A stretch of 64,000 bases of DNA from Massilia sp. HP4. GTDB taxonomy: Bacteria; Pseudomonadota; Gammaproteobacteria; Burkholderiales; Burkholderiaceae_D. Numbering within the stretch: the stretch's first letter is position 1; the number at the start of each line of letters is the position of its first letter. Below the pieces are notes generated by a model, which was not told the origin of the DNA, ran no database searches, and was given only the letters and a program-made list of their open reading frames with translations. The position numbers were made by a program, and so were the translations under genes. Positions 33,093-41,735 of this stretch are shown here, piece by piece. Location: the NCBI RefSeq assembly GCF_005222695.1, contig NZ_STGG01000057.1, positions 248,001 through 312,000 of the forward strand, in the 5' to 3' direction.

Positions 33093-35327
33093 TTACCGCG
33101 GTCCCGGCCCCATGCCGCCGCCCGGCGGGCCAAAGCCCGGGCCACGCGGACCGCGTCCGCCGCCGAAGCTGCCGAATCGGTACGACAGTCCAACGTAGAC
33201 CAGGCGCCCGTCCTGGCGGCGGATGCTGTATTCGCGCAGGCGGTCGGTCTCGGTGATCGATTCGGACTTCTGCGAATCGAAGACGTCGTTGATATTGACG
33301 ACCAGGCTCAGGGCATCGCTCAGCTTGCGCCGGTAATTGAGGTCGGCGGTGCGGGTCGGCTGGCGATAGCCCTCGCCGAACAGCGTCTTGCCCTGGGCAT
33401 TGAGCACCAGTTGCAGGCTGTTGGCGGGATCGAACTGGTAACTAAAGCGCGCGCGGCCGGCGATCGAGGTGGCGCTGCGCTTGTCGTCGTTGGCGTTGCC
33501 CAGCACCGACTGCTCCGAGTAGCCGATATTGCCGCTGGCATTGATCGTCAGCTTCGGCGTGACGCGGCCGCTGAAGGTGAATTCCAGGCCGCCCGAGCTG
33601 CTGCTGCCCGAGTTCTCGCGCGTGGTGAGCAGGACGGTGTCGGAGACGAAGTAGCGGCGCTCCGAGATCAGGTCGGTATCGCGGCGCGCGTACAGGCGCA
33701 CATTGGTCTCGATATTGCCCAGCTTCGTCTCCACCCCGAGTTCGAGCGAGTCGGACCCGGTCGGCTTCAGGTCGGGATTGCCCGACGAGACATTGAGCTC
33801 GTCGCGATAGATCACGAAGGGATTCAGGTCCGAGGCGCCGGGACGGCGGATGCGGTGCGCGTAGCTCAGGCGCAGCGCGGTCGTGTCCGACAAGTCGTAG
33901 GTGAGGAAGGCGCTGGGGATCGCTTCCAGGTAGTGGTTGCCGGCCTTGATGCCGGTGGTGACCTGGTCCATGTCGAGGTCGGTGTATTCGGTGCGCAGGC
34001 CGCCCAGCACGCCCCACTTTTCGCCCAGGCGCATCTGGTAGGTGCCGTACAGCGCCAGCGTGGTGTCGACCAGCTCGAAGCGGTTGGTGCGCGCCGCGTT
34101 GGGGCTTTCGAACAGCGTGCCGGGGTCGATGTCGAGGAAGCGGGTATCGATCACGCTGCTGTTGCGCGCCACCTTGTAGCCCAGCTTGAGCACGCCCGAT
34201 TCGCCCGGGCGTTCGTAGTCGCCGGTGAAATCGATGATGCGGCTCTGGTTCAGGTTGTCCTGGCGCGTGAGCGGCTCGGGCGCGTTGATCGGGCGCACCG
34301 CGTAGTCGTTGGCGAAGCGGATATCGCCCTCGACGTTGCTGCCGGACAGGCGCAGGTCGGTCTTGAAGATCTCGCCCGGCTTGTCTCCCTTGTGGTCCAG
34401 GCCCACGCTCAGGTTATAGCTGCGATTATTGGTGTCGCGCACGGTCGAACGCTGGTACTCGCTCTCCACCGCGCCGGATGCATCGGCGCCGCGGTAGCGC
34501 TCCGACGACAAACCATCCTGGCTGCTGGCGCTGAAGCCGGCCTTGGCCGAGATCACGTCCTTCTCGCCCAGGTTGTAGGTGAGCGAGCCGTTAAAGCCAG
34601 CCGAATCGGTATCGTTCACGCTTTGCGAGGTCTGCACGCTGCTGGCCACGGCGCCGCTGGCCGGGTCGATACGGTCGCGCGTCGTCTCGCCGCTCGAACC
34701 GCGGCTGTCGCGGCGGCCGAACAGCGCGCCCTGCACGCTCAGGCGTCCACCGGTGTAGCTGCCGAAGGTGGAAGCATTGAAGCGCCCCTCGGTGCCCTTG
34801 TTGGCGTTGACCACGCCAAAGCTGCCCGGCGTGCGTTCGCGCCGCATCACCAGGTTGATGATCGGCCCGCCGCCGCCTTCATTGCCGAACTGCGCGCCGG
34901 GATTGTTGATCACTTCCACCGACTCGAGGTCGGCGGCCGGCAGTGCGTTCAACGCCGCGGCGCGGTTTTCGCCCTGCATCATGGCCGACGGCTTGCCGTC
35001 GATGAGGATCTGCACATTGCTGCGGCCGCGCAGGGTCACGTTGCCGTCCGGGTCGACCGCGACCGACGGCACCTTGTTCAGGGTATCGGCGATGGTGTCG
35101 TTGGTCGACGCCGAGTCGCCCTTGACGTCATAGGCCTGGCGGTCGATGCGGTTCGACGAACGTACCGCGCTGACCGATACGGTCGATTGCACCGGCACGT
35201 CGGACTCCGGCGTCGCGGTGACGGCGCTGGCCGCCTGCGCCTGCTGGACATTGGCGTGGGCGGGAGCGAGCAGCGTGCCGGCCACGAGCGGCGCGAACAG
35301 CAGGACGGTAGAACGGTGACGTGGCAT
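33093..35327 (-). CDS. TonB-dependent receptor with outer-membrane beta-barrel and Gly/Pro-rich tail
   Basis: A 744-aa receptor. The signal peptide ends LLAPAHA, and the plug has DTLNKVPSVAVDPDGNVTLRG, NVQILIDGKPSAM and ESVEVINNPGAQF. The barrel resembles the OMP_b-brl_3 type. The last strand ends RFGSF and is followed by about 23 residues of mostly Gly, Pro and Arg, so the usual C-terminal aromatic recognised by the BAM complex is not terminal. The start is set at the Met before the signal peptide (35327), although its ribosome site is weak. Ligand unknown. Confidence 0.92.
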   Translation of the reverse strand: MPRHRSTVLLFAPLVAGTLLAPAHANVQQAQAASAVTATPESDVPVQSTVSVSAVRSSNRIDRQAYDVKGDSASTNDTIADTLNKVPSVAVDPDGNVTLRGRSNVQILIDGKPSAMMQGENRAAALNALPAADLESVEVINNPGAQFGNEGGGGPIINLVMRRERTPGSFGVVNANKGTEGRFNASTFGSYTGGRLSVQGALFGRRDSRGSSGETTRDRIDPASGAVASSVQTSQSVNDTDSAGFNGSLTYNLGEKDVISAKAGFSASSQDGLSSERYRGADASGAVESEYQRSTVRDTNNRSYNLSVGLDHKGDKPGEIFKTDLRLSGSNVEGDIRFANDYAVRPINAPEPLTRQDNLNQSRIIDFTGDYERPGESGVLKLGYKVARNSSVIDTRFLDIDPGTLFESPNAARTNRFELVDTTLALYGTYQMRLGEKWGVLGGLRTEYTDLDMDQVTTGIKAGNHYLEAIPSAFLTYDLSDTTALRLSYAHRIRRPGASDLNPFVIYRDELNVSSGNPDLKPTGSDSLELGVETKLGNIETNVRLYARRDTDLISERRYFVSDTVLLTTRENSGSSSSGGLEFTFSGRVTPKLTINASGNIGYSEQSVLGNANDDKRSATSIAGRARFSYQFDPANSLQLVLNAQGKTLFGEGYRQPTRTADLNYRRKLSDALSLVVNINDVFDSQKSESITETDRLREYSIRRQDGRLVYVGLSYRFGSFGGGRGPRGPGFGPPGGGMGPGPR

Positions 35328-35472
35328 GACAACCCGGGAAACTGGACAATTGAACGAGCGTGATTGTCGCACGCGAAACGTCGCGACGACGTTAAGAAAT
35401 GCTAAGACGCAATAAAAGGCAAGGTCGCCCCACATTGTCATAAACTCACGTCTTTACTATCCTGGAGCTGCC

Positions 35473-35952
35473 ATGAACGCCTACGATTTCAACGCCACCG
35501 CCCTCGACGGTCAGCCGGTCGACCTGGATCGCTACCGCGGCAAGGCGCTCCTGATCGTCAACACCGCCAGCGCCTGCGGCTTTACCCCGCAATACCAGGG
35601 CCTCGAAGCCCTGCAGCGCAGTTATGCCGACCAGGGCCTGGTGGTGCTCGGCTTCCCGTGCAACCAGTTCGGCCGCCAGGAACAGGGCAGCGAGGCCGAG
35701 ATCGGCGCCTTCTGCGAAAAGAACTATGGCGTCACCTTCCCCATGTTTTCCAAGATCGACGTCAACGGCGACGACGCCCACCCGCTGTTCCGCTTTTTGA
35801 AGGGCGAGGCGCCGGGCGTGCTGGGGACCGAAGCGATCAAGTGGAACTTCACCAAGTTCCTGGTCAACAAGGACGGTGCGGTGGTCAAGCGCTATGCGCC
35901 GGCCACCAAGCCCGAGGAACTGAAGGGGGATATCGAGAAGCTGCTGGCGTAA
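35473..35952 (+). CDS. Glutathione peroxidase family protein
   Basis: A 159-aa thiol peroxidase. The peroxidatic Cys is in NTASACGFTPQY (Cys and not selenocysteine), the Gln is in GFPCNQFGRQE, and the Trp is in IKWNFTKFLV, completing the active site. It reduces lipid or hydrogen peroxide, often with thioredoxin rather than glutathione in bacteria. It is divergent from the TonB receptor gene. Confidence 0.95.
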   Translation: MNAYDFNATALDGQPVDLDRYRGKALLIVNTASACGFTPQYQGLEALQRSYADQGLVVLGFPCNQFGRQEQGSEAEIGAFCEKNYGVTFPMFSKIDVNGDDAHPLFRFLKGEAPGVLGTEAIKWNFTKFLVNKDGAVVKRYAPATKPEELKGDIEKLLA

Positions 35953-35955
35953 ACA

Positions 35956-36465
35956 CTAACGCGTCCGCACTTCCTCGATCGTGCGGATGGTGTCCTCGCT
36001 GACCTTCTCGCTGCGCCGCGTCATGAGCACGGGCGGGCCGGCCGGTACGGTGCAGGTCAAAGTTTGCCCGCCCGCGTCGAATCTGCAGGTGATCACGGTA
36101 CGGCGCGCCTCATCCTCTTGCCTCGGATCGAGCGCAATCATGCGCGCCGTCAGCGTATCGCCGGCGAACGTCGCGCGCAGCGGAAATCCCATGACGATGC
36201 GCATGTCCGGCACGGTCGCATTACTGCCGTCCATGCGCCGGGCGGGAGGTGTCGAGCCGGCCATGACGCCATAGCCGTCCGGCAGCAAACGCAGTTCCAC
36301 TTGCTCGTCCTCGCCCGCAAACAACGATTCAGCCGTGCCCCAGGTGCCGGTCAGGTGCGCTGGCAGCACATCGGCGGCAGTGGCGAATGCATGCCAGGCA
36401 AGCGATAAAGCCAGTAGCATCGAGCGCTTGCCCGGCGTGGCGACCCGCACAGGATATCTGCCCAT
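35956..36465 (-). CDS. Exported protein of unknown function
   Basis: A 169-aa protein with a probable signal peptide (LLALSLAWHAFATAADV). The mature part begins LPAHLTGTWGTAESLFAG, which resembles small lipocalin-like or copper-resistance-type exported domains that open with GTW, but I cannot assign a family. A single possible disulfide joins ITCRF and LTCTV. The end is 3 nt from the convergent glutathione peroxidase stop. Confidence 0.7.
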   Translation of the reverse strand: MGRYPVRVATPGKRSMLLALSLAWHAFATAADVLPAHLTGTWGTAESLFAGEDEQVELRLLPDGYGVMAGSTPPARRMDGSNATVPDMRIVMGFPLRATFAGDTLTARMIALDPRQEDEARRTVITCRFDAGGQTLTCTVPAGPPVLMTRRSEKVSEDTIRTIEEVRTR

Positions 36466-36492
36466 CGCTCCCTCCTGTATGCGCTACAACGC

Positions 36493-37407
36493 TCACGGGG
36501 CAAGCATGACTACCTCATCTCCCGGCGCCGGCTTGCAGGCGGCGCCAATCGGCTCCCAGCCGCGCCGCACGACGATACGGCCCTCGTCGTGGCAGATTTC
36601 CACGCGCTGCGTCCGCGGCGCGCGCTGGCGCACGAAGGCCTCGATCGAGGCCGGCACGCTCACCTGCAGCGCCAGCGCATGCAGGTCTTCCACCGGATGG
36701 TCGTTCACGTGTACCAGCGGCACGAACTGCCCGGCGAACATCAGCAAATGCCCCGGCACCCTGACCGGGCCGGGAACATAGCCCTGGCTGCGCAGCCAGT
36801 CCTGGGCCTGTTCGCGCACCTGCCCTCCCTCTCCGGCCACGCCGCCCCAGGCGCCGGCCAACAGCTCGGCCACCCACTGGTTGCAGTTCTGGTAGTCGGT
36901 GCCGTAGGCATAGGCGTTGGCGCTGTATTTCCCGGCCAGCAGCGCGAGCGCCAGGCGCTTGTCGCGCGCGGCGCGCTCGAGCTGCACGCCGTCTTCATCC
37001 GGCAGGAGCAGCAGCGACACATGGCCGCTGGATGGCGCATCGGCGCCGAGCGCGAAACCCGAGATGCCCTGGTCGAACAGGTGCGGACGCGCGTCGTCGC
37101 AGGCGTAGTACAGCTGGCGCACGGCCCAGGCGCCATCGGCTTCGTCGCGCAGCGCGACACCGGCATGCGAATACAGCAGGCCGAAGCGGCTCAGGTCCAC
37201 CCCGGCGCGCGAAATCAGGGCGACCTTGCCGCCCGCGCGTTCGAGCTCTTGCCGCACCACGCCGGCGAAGCGCAGCACGCGGTCCTGCTCGAGCGCGGTG
37301 ATGTCGCTCTCGCGCTCGCAAAAGGTGGGCAGGCCGGCCCAGGCGGCGCCGCTGAGGGTGACGCCGAGGCCAAGCGCGAGCGCGCCGACCGTCCTGCGCA
37401 GGCGCAT
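36493..37407 (-). CDS. DUF2145 family exported protein
   Basis: A 304-aa protein with a signal peptide ending SGAAWA. Family features are FCERESDITALEQDRVLRFA at the mature N-terminus, SRAGVDLSRFGLLYSHAGVA, and YQNCNQWVAELLA, a Cys/Asn/Gln cluster that looks like an NlpC/P60-type catalytic Cys. The function is not established. Its ATG shares one base with the stop of the preceding gene (TGATG), so the two are translationally coupled. Confidence 0.88.
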   Translation of the reverse strand: MRLRRTVGALALGLGVTLSGAAWAGLPTFCERESDITALEQDRVLRFAGVVRQELERAGGKVALISRAGVDLSRFGLLYSHAGVALRDEADGAWAVRQLYYACDDARPHLFDQGISGFALGADAPSSGHVSLLLLPDEDGVQLERAARDKRLALALLAGKYSANAYAYGTDYQNCNQWVAELLAGAWGGVAGEGGQVREQAQDWLRSQGYVPGPVRVPGHLLMFAGQFVPLVHVNDHPVEDLHALALQVSVPASIEAFVRQRAPRTQRVEICHDEGRIVVRRGWEPIGAACKPAPGDEVVMLAP

Positions 37408-37880
37408 CAGATGATGACTTTGCGCGACGCCAGGTCGCGCTGCCAGTCGTCTTGCAACGCCAGGAAGAACGGACGCTGGGTGTCGGCATGGGCGAATTCG
37501 TAGCCGTAGACGCGCTCGTTGACGCGCACGACGTCGCCCGCGTTCACCAGGCGCTGCGCCATGGCGCGGTTGGGTACGTCGAGGAAGAAGGTCCTGGCCT
37601 GGCCGGCTTCGGCGCGCAGGGTCAGGCGGGTGGTGTCGGGCTTGTTCGGCGCCTGCGCGATATCGATCACGCGGTAGTCGCCCGCCGCCACCTTGTTGTC
37701 GCCGCTCGAGCTGGTGCTGGAATCGCTGATCGAGTCGGAAATGCTGGCCGACGACGCCGAACCGGCACTGGAGGCCGAGGAAGCGAAACTTTCGGCCTGG
37801 GCTGGCATGGCGCAGGCGGCCGCGAACAGGGCCAGATACAGTGGGCGTTGCAGGGAGCGATGCAGGATTGGCAAGGTCAT
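37407..37880 (-). CDS. Exported serine-rich protein of unknown function
   Basis: A 157-aa protein. The signal peptide is LYLALFAAACAMPAQA. It is followed by about 30 residues of almost pure Ser, Ala, Gly and Asp, then a folded-looking region with DYRVIDIAQAPNKPDTTRL and GDVVRVNERVYGYEFA. The Ser-rich stretch may be a flexible linker. Coupled to the DUF2145 gene, which suggests a shared envelope role. Confidence 0.75.
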   Translation of the reverse strand: MTLPILHRSLQRPLYLALFAAACAMPAQAESFASSASSAGSASSASISDSISDSSTSSSGDNKVAAGDYRVIDIAQAPNKPDTTRLTLRAEAGQARTFFLDVPNRAMAQRLVNAGDVVRVNERVYGYEFAHADTQRPFFLALQDDWQRDLASRKVII

Positions 37881-37984
37881 ATAAGGCTTTCGTTGTCGAG
37901 CAAAACGCTCACATGGTACAAGCCTTGGCGCTTGAAGACCATAGCGCCGTCACCGGCGCTGGCGACAAGCGCACGGATTCGCCG

Positions 37985-38299
37985 TCAGCGGGTCTGGATG
38001 CGCGCCACGCTGTGGATGGTGCAGCCGCGGTTGACGTTGTCGAGGAAGCGGATCGCCTCGCCCATCGAAACGCCGGGCGGCAGCAGGCCAGCCAGTGAAG
38101 CGTCTTCATTCAACTGGTCGAGGCCGTAGGCGAGCGCGCGCGAGACGTCGCGCGCCACGCGGCCGTCGCTGTTGTACAGCGCGTCGTAGACGCCGGCGGC
38201 TTCCCATACCGGGACCAGGCCGGGGCTGCTGCTGTCTTCGAAGACCACGGCGGCCGGGCCGCCCTCGTCGTCGCGCACGAGTTGAAAGGTGAAGCTCAT
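37985..38299 (-). CDS. Conserved-looking small protein of unknown function
   Basis: A 104-aa acidic soluble protein without signal peptide or membrane segments. It begins MSFTFQLVRDDEGGPAAVVF and ends VNRGCTIHSVARIQTR. GC content and codon use match the housekeeping genes, which supports its being real. No family is recognised. It is 104 nt upstream of the Ser-rich gene in the same direction. Confidence 0.65.
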   Translation of the reverse strand: MSFTFQLVRDDEGGPAAVVFEDSSSPGLVPVWEAAGVYDALYNSDGRVARDVSRALAYGLDQLNEDASLAGLLPPGVSMGEAIRFLDNVNRGCTIHSVARIQTR

Positions 38300-38568
38300 A
38301 TCAGTCCTGCTTACTTACAAGCTCCATCGATTGGCCTGCCGCTCGGAGCGGGTCGAGCCGCGGCCATATTCTTCTGCTCTGTTCACATACGATATGTTGA
38401 TCTTATCACGCAGACACGAGTCGCTGCGTCCGGCAACACTATACTCAAAGCGCCGTGTTGAGAAAAAAATAAATCCGGGGTTTTACATGTTCTCATGGGG
38501 CGATTTAGCAGCCTTGACGACGGCACGTTTGAAGCGGCCACTCCACTCAATCCAGAAATTTCGACTCA

Positions 38569-39465
38569 ATGAAGAATAGCGAACAACAATATATCGACAA
38601 CGGCCATATGGCCAATCCCGCCGTTGGGCGAACCATGCGCACCACGTTGGATGGTGTGATGAAACGAGGCGAGGCAGATTGGCCGAGATACAGGGTATTT
38701 TTCTGGGTATTTGCTGTCGTGGTGATAACAGGGGCAGTGTTCATCGCTACTCACCCCCGGGCCCATCCGTCGTTACTCGAGCAACTCGTCGTATTCCTGG
38801 GACTTTCAGTGTTCGGTAGCACTCTCGGCTTTATGGTGGGATACTTCAACCCCCAGAAAAAGCGCCCTCTGGCCGTGGCGAACATCCTGTGGATCTGCAT
38901 TGCATTATGGAGTGTGCATGCAACGCTATCGCAAGTCGCTGACCATCTGGACAAGTCGCAACGAGATCTGGAACAACTGAGCCGTGATATTGCCTTTACA
39001 AACGTAGCTCGAAGCATCGCCACGGCCGAAAATGCGTTTTGCGATGAACCACGCGCGCATCCCACGATTTGCGAGGCCGTGCGCACTGTGCGCATCGAAT
39101 TATCCCTGCCCAGGCACACAGAGAACCTGGTTGGAATCGGAAAGGTAATGGAGAAGCTCGCGCCGGCATTAGCGACGCGATACCCGGAACTGGCGCAAGA
39201 CTGGGAAGCATATGAAACGTCGGTAGCGCAGTATGCCGCAGGAGAATCAGCAAGGAAGCCGGCCGACCATTTTATCGCCCTCCAGTTCTCCTACTTACTG
39301 GCATTGATTCTCACTTTCTGCTTCGTGATGACGAACGCTGGTGCCGAATGGCGGCGAGCAAAAATATCCGAAGCGCGCATCAACGGCTTCAGGATGGCCC
39401 GCCCCAAGCGTGGGCGGCAAGTCACTCCCCGAAAGCGCGCTCGAGCAGCTCGATCCAGTGCGTGA
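38569..39465 (+). CDS. Membrane protein of unknown function
   Basis: A 298-aa protein with three hydrophobic segments near the N-terminus (about residues 43-62, 70-92 and 103-120), a soluble helical region with two Cys-His stretches, and a final hydrophobic segment near 255-275. The tail, MARPKRGRQVTPRKRARAA, is very basic. The last 44 nt overlap the 3' end of glcF on the other strand. Composition is lower in GC than its neighbours. No family is recognised. Confidence 0.65.
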   Translation: MKNSEQQYIDNGHMANPAVGRTMRTTLDGVMKRGEADWPRYRVFFWVFAVVVITGAVFIATHPRAHPSLLEQLVVFLGLSVFGSTLGFMVGYFNPQKKRPLAVANILWICIALWSVHATLSQVADHLDKSQRDLEQLSRDIAFTNVARSIATAENAFCDEPRAHPTICEAVRTVRIELSLPRHTENLVGIGKVMEKLAPALATRYPELAQDWEAYETSVAQYAAGESARKPADHFIALQFSYLLALILTFCFVMTNAGAEWRRAKISEARINGFRMARPKRGRQVTPRKRARAARSSA

Positions 39466-40651
39466 CCGGTTTATCCGTCCCCGACTGCAGGTGCGTCAGG
39501 CAGCCGATGTTCGCCGAAACGATTTCATCGGCGCCCGTCGCATCCAGGCTGGCCAGCTTGCGGTCGCGTAGGGCGTGCGCGATCTCGGGCTGCAGCACCG
39601 AATAGGCGCCGGCCGAGCCGCAGCACAGGTGGTTGTCGGCGCACAGCACCACCTCGACGCCGGCCGCATGCAGCACGCCCTCGACCTTGCCGCGGATTTG
39701 CTGGCCATGCTGCAAGGTACACGGCGGGTGGTAGGCCACGCGCGGCCCGCCCCTGCCCTGCACCCGCGCCCGGATCTGCTCGGTGAACTGCGGCAGGATT
39801 TCGGACAGGTCGCGCGTGAGCTCACTGATGCGCCGCGCCTTGGTCGCATAATCGGGATCGTGCGCCAGCAGGTGGCCGTATTCCTTGACCGTGACGCCGC
39901 AGCCGGAGGCGGTCATCACGATCGCCTCGACCTGGCCCTGCTCCACGTAGGGCCACCAGGAGTCGACGTTGCGGCGCATATCGGCGAGGCCGCCGTCCTG
40001 GTCGTTCATGTGGTAACGCAACGCGCCGCAGCAGCCGGCTTTCGGCGCCACGACCAGTTGCACGCCCAGGGCGTCGAGCACGCGCGCGGTGGCGGCGTTG
40101 ATGTTCGGCGCCATCGCCGGCTGCACGCAGCCGTCCAGCAGCAGCATCTTGCGCGCGTGGGCCCGTGTCGGCCAGTGGCCTGCGGCGCGCGCCGGTTGCA
40201 GCTTGTCCTGCAGCTTCGCGGGCAACAAGGGCCGCAGCGCCTGCCCCACCCTGAACGCAGGCTTGAACAGGCCGCCGCGCGGGAGGCATTCCTTGAGCGT
40301 GGTGCGCTTGATGCGGTCTTTCAATGGCCGCGGCACGCGCTCGTCGACCAGCTTGCGGCCGATATCGACCAGGCGCCCGTACTTGACGCCCGAAGGACAG
40401 GTGGTCTCGCAGTTGCGGCAGGTAAGGCAGCGGTCGAGGTGCAGCTGGGTCTTGCGGGTCGGCTGCGCGCCTTCGAGCACCTGCTTGATCAGGTAGATGC
40501 GTCCGCGCGGGCCGTCGAGTTCGTCGCCCAGCAGCTGATAGGTGGGGCAAGTGGCGGTGCAGAAGCCGCAGTGCACGCAGGCACGCAGGATCGCCTGCGC
40601 TTCTTCGCCTTCGCGCGTGCCCTTGATAAAGTCGGCAAGGTTCGTTTGCAT
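39422..40651 (-). CDS. glcF: Glycolate oxidase iron-sulfur subunit
   Basis: A 409-aa electron-transfer subunit. The two 4Fe-4S motifs are CVHCGFCTATCP and CLTCRNCETTCP in the N-terminal 100 residues. The C-terminal cysteine-rich repeats are KAGCCGALRYH and LCCGSAGAYS. It works with GlcD and GlcE to oxidise glycolate to glyoxylate at the membrane. It starts 2 nt after the glcE stop. Confidence 0.94.
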   Translation of the reverse strand: MQTNLADFIKGTREGEEAQAILRACVHCGFCTATCPTYQLLGDELDGPRGRIYLIKQVLEGAQPTRKTQLHLDRCLTCRNCETTCPSGVKYGRLVDIGRKLVDERVPRPLKDRIKRTTLKECLPRGGLFKPAFRVGQALRPLLPAKLQDKLQPARAAGHWPTRAHARKMLLLDGCVQPAMAPNINAATARVLDALGVQLVVAPKAGCCGALRYHMNDQDGGLADMRRNVDSWWPYVEQGQVEAIVMTASGCGVTVKEYGHLLAHDPDYATKARRISELTRDLSEILPQFTEQIRARVQGRGGPRVAYHPPCTLQHGQQIRGKVEGVLHAAGVEVVLCADNHLCCGSAGAYSVLQPEIAHALRDRKLASLDATGADEIVSANIGCLTHLQSGTDKPVTHWIELLERAFGE

Positions 40652-40653
40652 GG

Positions 40654-41724
40654 TCAGTCGGCGCTTTCCGGCATCAGGCGGCCCGGGTTATAGATGCGGG
40701 CCGGATCGAAGGCATCCTTCATGCGCGCATGGATGCGCGCCAGGGCCGGCGCCAGCGGCTGGAACACGCCGACGCCCTTGTCGCCGCCCCGGAACAGGGT
40801 CGCATGGCCGCCGCAGGCTTGCGCCGTGCGCCGGATCGCCTGCGCCGTGGCGGCATCGCCCCCGGCGCGCAGCCAGCGCTGGGAGCCGCCCCATTCGATC
40901 ATCTGCTCGCCACCCAGGACCAGCGCGCCGGTGGTCGACGGCACCGACAGCCGCCACAGGGGATCGTCGCCCGAGAAGAAGGCATGACGCTGCTCGCGCA
41001 CGCCGGCCCAGAACGCGGCAGCATCCGGCAAGACCTCGCCGCCAAGGCTGCGCACCGCCGCGTCCACCGCCGCCTCGGCGCCGGACAGCCGCAGCGCCAG
41101 CAGGCCGTCGCACCAGGCACTGCCCGATAACGGCAGCGGCTGGCCGCCCCATTCGTTCAGGCGGCGGATCGCCTCGATCTCGCCCATCCCGAAACGCAGC
41201 GTGGTCTCGGCAAAAGGCCGCGGCAACACCTTGAGCGACACTTCCAGCAGCAAGCCGAGCGTGCCCAGGGAACCGGCCAGCATGCGCGAGACGTCGTAGC
41301 CGGCCACGTTCTTCATGACCTTGCCGCCGAAGGACAGCACGTCGCCCTTCCCGTCCAGCAGCCTGGCGCCGAGCACGAAGTCGCGCGTGGCCCCGCTGGT
41401 CGCGCGCCGCGGGCCGCACAGCCCCGCGGCGACCGTGCCGCCCACCGTGGCGTTCGGCCCGAAATGCGGCGGCTCGAAAGCCAGCATCTGCTGGTGCTGC
41501 GCAAGCAGCGCCTCGATCTCGGCCAGCGGCGTGCCGCAACGCGCCGTGATCACCAGCTCGGTCGGCTCGTAGTCGACGATGCCGGCGTATTCCCGGGTGT
41601 CCAGGATGTCTCCTTGCAGCGCGCCGCCATACCAGTCCTTGCTGCCGCCGCCGCGGATACGCAGCGGCTGGCGCTCACGCGCCGCGGTCCGCACCTGCTC
41701 CTGGAATCGTTCGATGGTTCCCAT
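40654..41724 (-). CDS. glcE: Glycolate oxidase FAD-binding subunit GlcE
   Basis: A 356-aa FAD-linked oxidase subunit, shorter than GlcD as is normal. It shows RIRGGGSKDWYG, FGPNATVGGTVAAGLCGPRR and GGKVMKNVAGYDVSRMLAGS, all typical of GlcE. The frame extends far upstream over glcD in another frame, but the Met at 41724 lies just after the glcD stop (41736) and gives the family N-terminus MGTIERFQEQV. Confidence 0.93.
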   Translation of the reverse strand: MGTIERFQEQVRTAARERQPLRIRGGGSKDWYGGALQGDILDTREYAGIVDYEPTELVITARCGTPLAEIEALLAQHQQMLAFEPPHFGPNATVGGTVAAGLCGPRRATSGATRDFVLGARLLDGKGDVLSFGGKVMKNVAGYDVSRMLAGSLGTLGLLLEVSLKVLPRPFAETTLRFGMGEIEAIRRLNEWGGQPLPLSGSAWCDGLLALRLSGAEAAVDAAVRSLGGEVLPDAAAFWAGVREQRHAFFSGDDPLWRLSVPSTTGALVLGGEQMIEWGGSQRWLRAGGDAATAQAIRRTAQACGGHATLFRGGDKGVGVFQPLAPALARIHARMKDAFDPARIYNPGRLMPESAD

Positions 41725-41735
41725 ATGATGCTCGC

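Noticed and set aside
38289..38579. A 96-codon plus-strand frame before the 298-aa membrane protein gene
   Set aside because: No ribosome site, residue composition looks random, and it overlaps the start of the better-supported gene.
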